A DNA stretch of 58,822 nt from assembly GCA_002498185.1 (NCBI GenBank), contig DAGO01000089.1:12118-70939 (forward strand), written 5' to 3'. The DNA is from Euryarchaeota archaeon UBA10. Its GTDB lineage: Archaea > Thermoplasmatota > Poseidoniia > Poseidoniales > Poseidoniaceae. Shown piece by piece: positions 8,513 to 16,824 of this stretch (the stretch's first letter is position 1; every line of letters begins with the position of its first letter). Below the pieces are notes generated by a model, which saw only the letters and a list, made by a program, of their open reading frames with translations, searched no databases and was not told the DNA's origin. The position numbers were made by a program, and so were the translations under genes.

Positions 8513-8973
8513 TGCGACCTTGGTGGATGTCAGGGGTTCCGTTTGCTTGTCAGCCAGACTGTGGAAAATGCTGTGATGAACCAGGAGGTATTGTTTACCT
8601 GCGTCCTATCGATGCCGAAGCATTAGCTTCACATCATGAAATGGAAGTTGAAGAATGGCTTGAGAGGGATTGTAGGCAAACACTTGATGGCAGATACATC
8701 TTGAACTCAGACCCCTACACTGACATCTGTATTTATCTCGATGAAGACAAGAAATGCACTGTCTACCAGTCACGGCCAGCACAATGCAGGTCATTCCCAT
8801 TCTGGGCTGAAAATGTGCGCTCACAGCGCTCATGGGAAAAGACGGTGAATAGTTGCCCTGGACTCGAATCAGAGGAGGCTTTCATCATTGATGGCAACAC
8901 AATTCGCAAGAAAATTATCGATGACAGAGATGCGACTAGAGGCTTTAGAGAATGGCCCCCAAAACGCAGATGA
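8509..8973 (+). CDS. YkgJ-type cysteine-cluster (putative metal-chelating) protein
   Basis: The 154-residue protein fits the CxxCxxCC zinc/iron-chelating family: FACQPDCGKCCDEPGG (residues 12-27), then CIYLDEDKKCTVYQSRPAQCRSFPFW, and a final Cys in VNSCPGL. In this family the cysteines are thought to bind a metal or Fe-S centre; the biochemical role is not settled. Two adjacent ATGs (8509, 8512) are possible; the first overlaps the upstream ATPase stop (ATGA), so the gene is translationally linked to the DnaA-like ATPase. A T-rich run just after the stop (about 8977-8988) may terminate the operon. Confidence 0.82.
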   Translation: MMRPWWMSGVPFACQPDCGKCCDEPGGIVYLRPIDAEALASHHEMEVEEWLERDCRQTLDGRYILNSDPYTDICIYLDEDKKCTVYQSRPAQCRSFPFWAENVRSQRSWEKTVNSCPGLESEEAFIIDGNTIRKKIIDDRDATRGFREWPPKRR

Positions 8974-9005
8974 TAGATTTTTATTTCAGCGTAATTTCAG
9001 TAAAA

Positions 9006-9043
9006 AACACTAGGTGTTCTAAAACACACCATAAGGGTGTTTT
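9006..9043. promoter_or_regulatory. tandem palindromes upstream of citrate synthase
   Basis: Two inverted repeats share the half-site AACAC/GTGTT. The first is AACAC-TAG-GTGTT (9006-9018). The second has perfect 7-base arms AAAACAC (9021-9027) and GTGTTTT (9037-9043) around 9 bases. A TATA-like CTTATAC follows at 9065-9071, and the citrate synthase start is at 9107. The repeated half-site suggests a dimeric regulator binding upstream of the promoter; a terminator for the upstream operon is the alternative for the second element. Confidence 0.5.
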
Positions 9044-9106
9044 GTTGCGAAAAACAGCGTCGCCCTTATACCGTGGTGGCTTTTCCCTAGGTCCGGTGGT
9101 GAATTC

Positions 9107-10273
9107 TTGGCTGATGAAGAGTCGTTGTTGGAATTGACTACTGCCCACCTCAATATTGGTATGAGAGGCGTTCCAGTTGGAACTTGTAGAACGTCCTTCG
9201 TAACTCCTACTGAAGGAGTTCACTATTGTGGATACCCGATTAGTGAACTAGCCATGATGTCACCTGAAGACATCATTTATCTTCTATTCAACAAGGATTT
9301 ACCAAACATAGAGCAATCTGTAGAGTTTAGAGAAGATTTGCAATCCAGAGGCGAGCTTCCTTCCGGCGTGGAAGAAGTCCTTGCCACCCTACCAAGAGAC
9401 GGCCATCCAATGGACTGGCTCTCAATTGGCATTCACACATTAGGAATGCTAGGTGGTGTTGACGATTGGAAAGAAGATGCAATGAATCTTATCGCTAGGA
9501 TGCCGAGATTAATGGGATTAATTTTCAGATATCGCGAGGGTCGAACAGAGAACATTCCTAGTGATGATTTGACACTACCTTTGGTTGGAAGATTCACTAA
9601 CACTCTTGATTTGGATAATGTTGACAAAGCAGTAATGAACAGAGTTCTGTCTACTTACCTAGTCCTCCACATGGACCACGGTGGAGGTAATTTGTCGACA
9701 TTCACAGGCAAAGCTGTAGCAAGCGGTCACGCAACAGTCTACTCTTCAATGGCAGGAGCAATGAATGCTCTTTCCGGTCCACTGCACGGCAGAGCAAACC
9801 AGTCGTGTTTTGAATTCGTTAAGCGCATTGGCACATCAGACCCTGCCGAAGTTGAGAGATTTGTCAGAGGAGAACTTGAGGCGAAGAGGCCTGTATTCGG
9901 ATTCGGGCATGCTGTTCTGCGTGCTGAAGATCCAAGAGCCACTGTACAATTCGCTTTAGGGGAAGAAATCTGCCCAGATGATGAGTATTACAGAATCATT
10001 CGAGTTCTGCGCCAAATTGCTCCAATGGTACTTTCAGAGAATCCAAAAATCAGCAATCCAAACGCAAACGTAGACATCGCAAGTGGAACCTTGCTAAACT
10101 ATGTTGGACTGCAGGACCCTGAATACTACACTACATTCTTTGGATGGGCAAGAGTTGCAGGAATTGGTGCACAGATTGTAGACGAGAGAACGGTAATGCG
10201 CAACGGGAAAGGAATCCCAATTTACCGACCAAAATACATCGCAGAAGAACAAACTCTGCGTCACATTGACTGA
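9107..10273 (+). CDS. gltA: citrate synthase family protein, TTG start
   Basis: Citrate synthase condenses acetyl-CoA with oxaloacetate at the entry of the TCA cycle. The three catalytic residues are visible: His in GPLHGRAN (about 225-232), His in FGFGHAVLRAEDPRA (about 263) and Asp in NPNANVDIASGTLL (about 320). There is also the DHGGGNLSTFTGKAVASG oxaloacetate-side block. The only possible start between the in-frame TAG at 9089 and the first conserved residues is TTG at 9107, preceded by GGTGGTGA. Length (388) suits the type I/archaeal form; 2-methylcitrate synthase is an alternative within the family. It overlaps the convergent GDPD-family gene by 13 bases. Confidence 0.88.
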   Translation: MADEESLLELTTAHLNIGMRGVPVGTCRTSFVTPTEGVHYCGYPISELAMMSPEDIIYLLFNKDLPNIEQSVEFREDLQSRGELPSGVEEVLATLPRDGHPMDWLSIGIHTLGMLGGVDDWKEDAMNLIARMPRLMGLIFRYREGRTENIPSDDLTLPLVGRFTNTLDLDNVDKAVMNRVLSTYLVLHMDHGGGNLSTFTGKAVASGHATVYSSMAGAMNALSGPLHGRANQSCFEFVKRIGTSDPAEVERFVRGELEAKRPVFGFGHAVLRAEDPRATVQFALGEEICPDDEYYRIIRVLRQIAPMVLSENPKISNPNANVDIASGTLLNYVGLQDPEYYTTFFGWARVAGIGAQIVDERTVMRNGKGIPIYRPKYIAEEQTLRHID

Positions 10274-11298
10274 ATAACAGGTCGTGCTGTCTTCCCACAG
10301 CCACGGTGACCAATCATTCTGACTGCCTTCCAACCCAATTGTTCATCGCTAATCTCGTGCCATGGAGCAACATCTTCTGGCGCAATACCTTTACTGAGGT
10401 CATTCCATTGTTCATCAGACAAAGGCATAGTAGCAGGTCTCATCCACCGACTACTTCCACATGGCAACACCATTGATGGGTCGGGGTAATCTGTTAGTAT
10501 TGACAATCCAGCACCCAATAAGTCTCTCTCCATATATGGGTGTCCTGGCCACACATAAACAGGATAATCTCCCAAAATTTTTCTTAATCTGTCCAATTGA
10601 CGTCCTTTGAGCCCTACTGGCCTGCCAAGGTGTAAATAGCGTTTGATTCCTTCAAAGTAATCAACCGCACAAGGCATCATTGGAGCACCAGAACTCTTCT
10701 GCTCATTCATCAAACGATTGAACGAGTAAGCTACGAATTGAGGAAGAGCCCTAATCCTCTTGCTGTTGTGCGAACCAGTTCTAGGTACAACTGGCAATAG
10801 TCTTGACCACGGGCGATTAGAGCCTGATAATTTTGCAACTTTTTTCATCGGCTTATGGAATGCATAGAACACCGCCGCCTCATTGTGAATACCAGCATCG
10901 TCCACCATTTCACTAGCAAGTTCCATTATTCGGGCCATCCTTTTAGTGGGCTCCTTTTCGATGGAAGGCAGGCATCTCTTAATTTCCAAACATGCGACCT
11001 TGGAATGTTCTTGCCAAGGCACTAACCATTCTTTGTCAGCCATCAATTTCTCAAAAGAACAAAATCCGATTTCTTCTAATTCCGCTAAATTCCACTCCTC
11101 AACAATTTTTGGTCGGCCATCCAATTTTTCTTTTGGAATCGAAACCGTGTGGTCGTGATGAACCACTAATTGGTCATCTGCTGTTAAGCGTAAGTCGAAT
11201 TCGACGCCATCCATAATTTGCATAGCCTTCACTAAGGAAGCATGCGTATTTTCTGGATGCTGAACAAACGCCATTGGTTTGGCTTGAAACGATTTCAT
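10261..11298 (-). CDS. glycerophosphodiester phosphodiesterase-family protein, apparently circularly permuted
   Basis: GDPDs hydrolyse glycerophosphodiesters in a TIM barrel. Near the N-terminus the protein has PENTHASLVKAMQ, the metal/catalytic pair in GVEFDLRLT and the HHDHT His. Further on come YPVYVWPGHPY and the barrel-closing SILTDYPD. The diagnostic first strand (normally I-x-HRG before PENT) is missing from the N-terminus; instead RMIGHRGCGKT occurs 14-17 residues from the C-terminus. The likely explanation is a circular permutation that moves strand 1 to the end. ATG at 11298 is preferred over an upstream TTG at 11334; an internal ATG at 11274 also exists. Divergent from the MFS gene, with GCCGG/CCGGC arms (11312-11330) in between. 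Confidence 0.75.
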   Translation of the reverse strand: MKSFQAKPMAFVQHPENTHASLVKAMQIMDGVEFDLRLTADDQLVVHHDHTVSIPKEKLDGRPKIVEEWNLAELEEIGFCSFEKLMADKEWLVPWQEHSKVACLEIKRCLPSIEKEPTKRMARIMELASEMVDDAGIHNEAAVFYAFHKPMKKVAKLSGSNRPWSRLLPVVPRTGSHNSKRIRALPQFVAYSFNRLMNEQKSSGAPMMPCAVDYFEGIKRYLHLGRPVGLKGRQLDRLRKILGDYPVYVWPGHPYMERDLLGAGLSILTDYPDPSMVLPCGSSRWMRPATMPLSDEQWNDLSKGIAPEDVAPWHEISDEQLGWKAVRMIGHRGCGKTARPVIQSM

Positions 11299-11356
11299 TA
11301 TTGAATCATGTGCCGGAAATTGAAACCGGCCCAACTATCATAAGCGGTGAAATTCA

Positions 11357-13129
11357 GTGCGAGGCATGGCAGAAGACCAACGCGTACGAGGATATTGTGC
11401 ATATGATTGGGGTAAGAGCGCTTTCGAGACATCGGTAACAACAGCAGTATTCCCGGCATGGTTCGCATATCTATTCGCTGAAGCAAACGGAATCTCAACG
11501 AAAATCCTAGGTTCAGAATGGACAGCAGATGCTATGTTTTCCGGTGCAGTAATGATTGGTGCATTGCTTGTAGCAATTTGTGCACCTTCCCTTGGAGTGA
11601 TTGCTGACCGAAGAATGATCAAAATTTGGTGGTTGCGAACACTAACCTGGGTTGGTGCAATTTCATGTGTACTTCTTGCACTATCTCCTTACTTGGGGGT
11701 TTCAATAGCATGGATTTGGGCGACAATCATGTTCATGATTGCAAATGTTGGTCTGAATGGAGCAGGTGTGTTTTACAATGCACTGCTACCACACATGGGT
11801 GATGAATCTGAAATGGATTCTATCTCAAACAAGGCCTTTGCTGCAGGATACCTCGGCGGTGGAATATTACTTGTTGTTCACTTAGGGATGGTTTTGAGTC
11901 TTGATGGTGGATGGGTCATTCCTTTCGTCATGGCATCCTCTGGATTGTGGTGGCTAGGATTCGCTCAAATGACTTTCAGAATGGTTCCAGAACCTCACAT
12001 TGAAGACGAGATGGAACCAATGGGGTTAATCGCATCAACAAAGATGGCTTTGGGAGAAGTGATTTCCACATTAAAGGACATCAAGAGTTTCAGAACCTTA
12101 TTCTTCTACATGCTAGCATACTTCTGTTTCATTGATGGAATCAACTCTGTAACAGCTCTTGCAGGAGTGTTCGGAATTGTTGTTCTTGGATTAACAACAA
12201 CTGGGCTAATCATGACGATAGTTATCATTCAATTCGTTGCGGCTCCCGCTGCGATTGGATTTACGAAATTAGCAGACAAATGGGGCACCAAGAAAGCACT
12301 GCAATTTTCTCTAGTTTGCTGGTGTGTAGTGATCATCGGAGCACTATCTTTCGCACCTTTGGAATTAGAAAAGCACGAAGAATATGACATTCAATATACA
12401 TGGGACGCGGATGAGGGTGCGTATTTTGTTGAGGCACGAGAAGGAGTAAACAACATCGCAGCATTACCGGATGACGATGAACAAAAGTGGGCTCTGGATT
12501 ATGAAGAAATCCTACCCGTTCAACAAAACAAAGACGTTAAGCGACAGGGTTATGCTGTCGAATGGGCATTTGATGATGATGGAGCACCAATCTCAATGCA
12601 AGTTAATCTAACTGAATCAACTATGGCCGCATTCAAGGCATCTATGGATGACTCAAGATTCTCCTACAGTGTTGAAGGAGGAGAACTAGAGGATATGGTC
12701 GTTGGAGAGAACCATCCGACCAGCCTTGGAGACGGAATGCTAGATTTCATTCCCGACACAGCTCGAGACTGGATTTGGGCACCTCTTGGAGTTACCGTGT
12801 TCTTCCAATTCTTGCTGCTCGGGGCATTCGCAGGAGCTCTGCTAGGCGGTTCACAAGGACTCGCTCGCTCGATGTTCGGACAGATGGTTCCAGAAACTCG
12901 ATCGGCTGAGTTCTTCGGATTCTTCGGGTTCTTCGGAAAGGTTGCGGCATTACTTGGCCCACTAATCTATGCATTGATGACTGTCTGGTTCGATTCAAGA
13001 GTCGGTATTTTCGCTATCTCTCTACTGATTGTAGCCGGTGCATTGCTACTGAGAAAGGTCGATGTCGAAGATGGTATCGCCGTAGCAAAAGCAGAGGATG
13101 AAAGAAACCGTTCTAGCGCTGCGGAGTGA
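11357..13129 (+). CDS. MFS transporter, UMF1/Atg22-like, with soluble insertion
   Basis: The protein is 590 residues with about 12 membrane helices and the Atg22-like opening YDWGKSAFETSVTTAVFP (16-33), plus a cytoplasmic ADRR loop after the second helix. Substrate is unknown; fungal Atg22 exports amino acids from the vacuole. A hydrophilic stretch of about 135 residues (about 336-470, rich in Asp/Glu, strand-like) interrupts the C-terminal half between helices, which is unusual for MFS proteins. The start is GTG at 11357 because GGTGA sits six bases before it; ATG at 11366 is the alternative. The next gene is a PAP2-type enzyme behind a short hairpin. Confidence 0.78.
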   Translation: MRGMAEDQRVRGYCAYDWGKSAFETSVTTAVFPAWFAYLFAEANGISTKILGSEWTADAMFSGAVMIGALLVAICAPSLGVIADRRMIKIWWLRTLTWVGAISCVLLALSPYLGVSIAWIWATIMFMIANVGLNGAGVFYNALLPHMGDESEMDSISNKAFAAGYLGGGILLVVHLGMVLSLDGGWVIPFVMASSGLWWLGFAQMTFRMVPEPHIEDEMEPMGLIASTKMALGEVISTLKDIKSFRTLFFYMLAYFCFIDGINSVTALAGVFGIVVLGLTTTGLIMTIVIIQFVAAPAAIGFTKLADKWGTKKALQFSLVCWCVVIIGALSFAPLELEKHEEYDIQYTWDADEGAYFVEAREGVNNIAALPDDDEQKWALDYEEILPVQQNKDVKRQGYAVEWAFDDDGAPISMQVNLTESTMAAFKASMDDSRFSYSVEGGELEDMVVGENHPTSLGDGMLDFIPDTARDWIWAPLGVTVFFQFLLLGAFAGALLGGSQGLARSMFGQMVPETRSAEFFGFFGFFGKVAALLGPLIYALMTVWFDSRVGIFAISLLIVAGALLLRKVDVEDGIAVAKAEDERNRSSAAE

Positions 13130-13136
13130 AAATACT

Positions 13137-13153
13137 CATAGCCATAGGCTATG
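13137..13153. repeat. perfect inverted repeat at PAP2 gene start
   Basis: CATAGCC-ATA-GGCTATG has 7-base arms and a 3-base loop. It starts seven bases past the MFS stop, and its right arm contains the ATG at 13151. That placement, plus a GGTGA between 13151 and 13166, argues that the real PAP2 start is 13166 and that the hairpin belongs to the leader or the intergenic processing region. Confidence 0.5.
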
Positions 13154-13165
13154 GGCGGTGAAGCA

Positions 13166-14596
13166 ATGAGTCCTTACTGGGTGATGATGGGATTAATCCT
13201 AATCCTAACTCCTCTCATCTGTTGGGTGTTCACCCTTGGCCGTGAACACACAAGGACTCCTTTGAACACTGCATTCCAGGTTATTCATGAGAAAAGGTAC
13301 TATCTTCACGCACTTGGTTACCTTTTCATCATTAGATGGAAAGCCTTGACTGATGACCTAAATGAGCCGATTAAAATCAAAACAGGAAACTGGACTGACT
13401 GGATTTACTCATTCGAGGGTGAAATCACCCTGTGGGTTCAGCAGACTTTTGAGAACGCATGGCTAACAGAGTTCTTGAATTTCCATTACCTCTTCATCTA
13501 CCTATTCTTAATTTACATTACTACAGTCTATTTCGCATACGTTGGCGAAAGAGACATGACCGACAAGGTCACTCTCAATTATCTTCTGATTTACGCCTTA
13601 GCAGTTCCATACTACCTATTCCTGAATGTGGAAGTCACATCATCGTGGATACCTGGAATGAAAGCACTTCTGTATCACGATGGTTGGTACACCGTGTTCT
13701 ATGCAACACACGACCCATTAGACAACGCAGTTCCATCTTTACACGTAGCTATTCCATTCGGAATAATTCTCCTAAACTGGCTGCACTGCAAAGAGAAAGG
13801 AATCAAAATGCGTGATTGGACACACTGGCCATATCACCTCTTCATCGTAGTAAACACCATACTTTTCGTATTCACTATTGCCTATCTAGGAATACACTGG
13901 CTTGTTGACATCCCGCTAGGTATGCTTGTTGGGGGAATTGGTGCACTATTCATCCATCACCTGCAACCCAGAATGCGTAATGACCACGGAGGAATGTTCG
14001 AAGGGGTTACGAAAAAGAAAGTTGTCAATCATACCTTCTGGGAAGGTGCTGCTACCCTAATACTACTCTTCCTAGTTCTTTCAGCTGTCTCTTACCAAGA
14101 GAATAACATCGACGACAGAGTATCGATGAGACTGGGTGGAGGAGATTCCACCTATGAGATTCTAACACCATTATCCTACGGAGATGAAGTTACGACTTCG
14201 ATAACCAATCTTGATGAATCGCTAACTCTTCAATTCTCCATCCTTTGGGTTGAAGAATCGGTAACTGCGATGGATCAAGGAGTAATCAATTGGTCTGAGA
14301 TAGAAAAGAAACAGACGGTGTATTTTGTTGAGCCTGGAAAAACAATGAATGTTACAGTTACCGATGCTAAATTATGGCATCTAATCATTCTACACAATAG
14401 TGCTGAGGAACTTGATGATGTGATTGAGGTTAGAATAATCAACGACTATGGCGATGATCAAATGTGGAAAGCTGTAGCACTATCTCTGCCATCAATGTGG
14501 ATGACTGGATTCGTTATTCACCGTTTGAAGAGGTTGAAGCAAGCTGGCCGTTCTTTCATCGATTCAACTCCTTCCCATTTGTGGGAGGAAGAATGA
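13166..14596 (+). CDS. PAP2/Aur1-like membrane phosphatase or phosphotransferase with C-terminal extracellular domain
   Basis: A polytopic protein with the two PAP2-superfamily active-site motifs: NAVPSLHVAIPFG (P-S-x-H, about residues 187-199) and YLGIHWLVDIPLG (general-acid His and Asp, about 241-253). The first motif, K-x6-RP, is not obvious, which fits the inositol-phosphotransferase (Aur1-like) branch better than classical PAP2 phosphatases. After the last PAP2 helix there is one more membrane helix (about 297-313), a beta-rich soluble domain of roughly 130 residues and a final membrane helix near the end. GGTGA five to six bases upstream supports ATG 13166 over 13151. It may act in archaeal phospholipid head-group chemistry; substrate not shown. 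The stop abuts tatC. Confidence 0.72.
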   Translation: MSPYWVMMGLILILTPLICWVFTLGREHTRTPLNTAFQVIHEKRYYLHALGYLFIIRWKALTDDLNEPIKIKTGNWTDWIYSFEGEITLWVQQTFENAWLTEFLNFHYLFIYLFLIYITTVYFAYVGERDMTDKVTLNYLLIYALAVPYYLFLNVEVTSSWIPGMKALLYHDGWYTVFYATHDPLDNAVPSLHVAIPFGIILLNWLHCKEKGIKMRDWTHWPYHLFIVVNTILFVFTIAYLGIHWLVDIPLGMLVGGIGALFIHHLQPRMRNDHGGMFEGVTKKKVVNHTFWEGAATLILLFLVLSAVSYQENNIDDRVSMRLGGGDSTYEILTPLSYGDEVTTSITNLDESLTLQFSILWVEESVTAMDQGVINWSEIEKKQTVYFVEPGKTMNVTVTDAKLWHLIILHNSAEELDDVIEVRIINDYGDDQMWKAVALSLPSMWMTGFVIHRLKRLKQAGRSFIDSTPSHLWEEE

Positions 14597-15349
14597 ATGA
14601 GTGACGAATTTAGTATCGACCCCGAGATCAGAAATTTGTTCAAACAAGTTTCAGAGCATATCAGAAGTCGATTGAAACTCATCGTTGCCCTATTTATCAT
14701 CGGCATTGCAATAGGAATACCTCTCTCACACAGAGTTGTTGACTGGCTCTTAGGAGCAGGATTGGTGCCTTCAGACGTTAACATAATCATATTGACTCCT
14801 GTTGAATTTATCATGTTGCAAGTAAGAGTTGGAGCATGGTTAGGTGCAGGATTAGCCGTCCTAGCGCTAATTATTGATGGAGCATGGAAAAGTGGTCTTG
14901 CAAAAAAGAGCCCCAGGCCTACTTTGAGCGTCATCGTTGCCGTGGTTACTGCAACTATTCTAGCAGTTATTGGCATAATTTACTCATGGTACCTTCTCAC
15001 ACCAATGCTGCTGGACTATTTGGCTACTGATGCTCAATCTGCTGGGCTATCCACTGAATGGCGATTATCATCGTTTATTGGATTCATAATCAGCCTTTGT
15101 TTAGCCTGTGTAATTGGATTCCAAGCCCCTCTAATCACAACATTATCACTGCAAACTGGTGCGGTCGACAGGGCAACATTGCTGGCTTATCGGCGCCACA
15201 TTTGGTTCATCACTTTCGTTTTAGGAGCAGCGTTCTCTCCGCCAGACCCGCTGTCATTATTCCTAGTGTCTCTTCCGATAATCCTTCTATTCGAAGCCGC
15301 TTTGATTTGGAATAAAATCACGGGTGAAAGCAAGGATGCAAGTGTTTGA
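14597..15349 (+). CDS. tatC: Sec-independent protein translocase TatC
   Basis: TatC is the receptor subunit of the twin-arginine pathway, which exports folded proteins. The protein is 250 residues with six hydrophobic helices. The N-terminal amphipathic segment (FKQVSEHIRSRLKLI) corresponds to the family HLxELRxR motif, and the C-terminal FSPPDPLSLFLVSLPIILLFE block matches the strongly conserved TPPDxxSQ...P...LYE region. It starts directly after the preceding stop (TGAATG) behind GGAGGAAG, so it is in an operon with the PAP2 gene. TatA is not in the window. Its 3' end overlaps the PHP gene by 32 bases. Confidence 0.88.
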   Translation: MSDEFSIDPEIRNLFKQVSEHIRSRLKLIVALFIIGIAIGIPLSHRVVDWLLGAGLVPSDVNIIILTPVEFIMLQVRVGAWLGAGLAVLALIIDGAWKSGLAKKSPRPTLSVIVAVVTATILAVIGIIYSWYLLTPMLLDYLATDAQSAGLSTEWRLSSFIGFIISLCLACVIGFQAPLITTLSLQTGAVDRATLLAYRRHIWFITFVLGAAFSPPDPLSLFLVSLPIILLFEAALIWNKITGESKDASV

Positions 15350-16142
15350 TTGGAACACAAATCTTACCCGGTGAAGGACGGTTTTCAGTACCGTGTGAGT
15401 CACCTCCAACAGTAATTGGTAAGCCTTGCTGCATCAATTCCAAACGATAAGAATCAGGATGTGAGTTATGCACTGCTTCGATACAATCTACTCCGAGTTT
15501 CAGCAAGGCAGGTACTAGAATATCAACCTCAATTCCGTAATAATAAGGATGGGCTAAGGAAGTCAGACCTCCTGATTGATGTACCATATTAACCGCTTCA
15601 GAAACGGTAGGAAGAGGCCTTTCTCTAAATGCAGGACCGTCGTTACCAATCCATTTTTCAAATGCTTCTGAAACAGATTCAACAATTCCATGCTCTACCA
15701 TTGCTCTAGCCAGATGTGGTCTGCCAAGAGAATCCTCTGCGAATTTTTCAACATCTTCTATTGGGATAACATGACCGTTTTCAGCAAGTGCTTCTAACAT
15801 CAATTTCATACGAGGTATCCTCGCATCTTTCAGACTCAATAGCCAATCACTGAACTCTTTGGACGCACCCTCAGGGAAATAAGCGAGAAGGTGCCATGAT
15901 GAAGGATTCTTCGTCGAACTTTGTAGTTCAACTTCGCAAGTAATTTCTACACCGGGAATAAATCGCATCCCCAATTTTTGACAGGCATCGCTAGCTTCAG
16001 CCCAGCCTGTGTCTGTATCATGGTCGGTTAATGACCAAACCTTGACACCTGAATCAAATGCCCTTTCTGCCATTTCCGTGGGTGAAAACAATCCATCACT
16101 ATGCCATGAATGGCAATGCAAATCGACACTTTCGGTCCACAT
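15318..16142 (-). CDS. PHP-domain metal-dependent phosphoesterase
   Basis: The 274-residue protein has the full set of PHP metal-ligand motifs: DLHCHSWHSDG (residues 7-17), LTDHDT (about 38-43), GVEITCE (about 64), LLAYFP, LAHPYYY (about 195) and GGDSHGTENRPSPG (about 244). This arrangement, with the helical insertion after the fourth motif, matches the YciV/RNase AM group (nucleoside 3',5'-bisphosphate phosphatase and 5'-3' exonuclease). A specific substrate cannot be read from sequence. GAGGT lies seven to eleven bases before the ATG. Confidence 0.82.
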   Translation of the reverse strand: MWTESVDLHCHSWHSDGLFSPTEMAERAFDSGVKVWSLTDHDTDTGWAEASDACQKLGMRFIPGVEITCEVELQSSTKNPSSWHLLAYFPEGASKEFSDWLLSLKDARIPRMKLMLEALAENGHVIPIEDVEKFAEDSLGRPHLARAMVEHGIVESVSEAFEKWIGNDGPAFRERPLPTVSEAVNMVHQSGGLTSLAHPYYYGIEVDILVPALLKLGVDCIEAVHNSHPDSYRLELMQQGLPITVGGDSHGTENRPSPGKICVPIKHLHPCFHP

Positions 16143-16151
16143 AGTAAAACC

Positions 16152-16802
16152 TCAGAAATCTGGTAATTCGGGCAAATCCAATGGTGGAGGAGCCGCAGAT
16201 GCTTCATCCTCATTCAATAAATCATCAAGGTCTGGCATTTCAGGTAAATCTGCCATTACAGGCACGTCTGGAAGTTCTAAAGTTGGGACCTCTGGCAAGG
16301 GAATGGATTCAATGCCATCGATTTGAAATCCTCTTGAATCAAACTTATCGACATTGACTTTAGCGCTATCAACTTCATTGTTGGAAATAGCAGCGGCCGA
16401 TGATTGACCGATTTGTCCTTTGGATAGTGCATTGATTGCGTTGTCAACTGCTGATTCATCTTGTGTCACTTGAGAGCCGATAATGGATTCAATTACTGCT
16501 GCAGTGTTCGGATTTACTGAATCTTGAGCCGCATCGAGACTTACCATGGTTGGAAGACCTTCCATCTCCTCATACTGCGCTGCAGAAGAACCATGGGCAT
16601 GTACTACAGGAACATCATGTTCTCTTCGTGCCCACCAAGACAGTGCTAAACTCAAGGGAACAAAAACCAGCAATCCGGTTTCGATATTCCCCCACCCTCT
16701 AGGAGTTCCAATAGGAAGAAACAGTGAGAACAACAATGCAACAAATGCGATCAAGGCAGCCGTATTCGCGGCAAACGCGATGTTGGGGTGCCTCGGGTCC
16801 AT
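16152..16802 (-). CDS. hypothetical membrane protein with Pro/Leu/Asp-rich tail
   Basis: Unrecognised. The 216-residue protein has two N-terminal hydrophobic helices (about 8-28 and 40-58), a basic turn (ARREHD) and then a long low-complexity soluble tail. The tail ends in repeated Leu-Pro-Glu/Asp units (PLPEVPTLELPDVPVMADLP, then further LPE/LPD copies), which suggests an extended, protein-binding linker. It lies between folD and the PHP gene on the same strand, with 22 bases to folD and 9 bases to the PHP start. Confidence 0.55.
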   Translation of the reverse strand: MDPRHPNIAFAANTAALIAFVALLFSLFLPIGTPRGWGNIETGLLVFVPLSLALSWWARREHDVPVVHAHGSSAAQYEEMEGLPTMVSLDAAQDSVNPNTAAVIESIIGSQVTQDESAVDNAINALSKGQIGQSSAAAISNNEVDSAKVNVDKFDSRGFQIDGIESIPLPEVPTLELPDVPVMADLPEMPDLDDLLNEDEASAAPPPLDLPELPDF

Positions 16803-16824
16803 GATATTCTCTGGAGGGCGTAAC

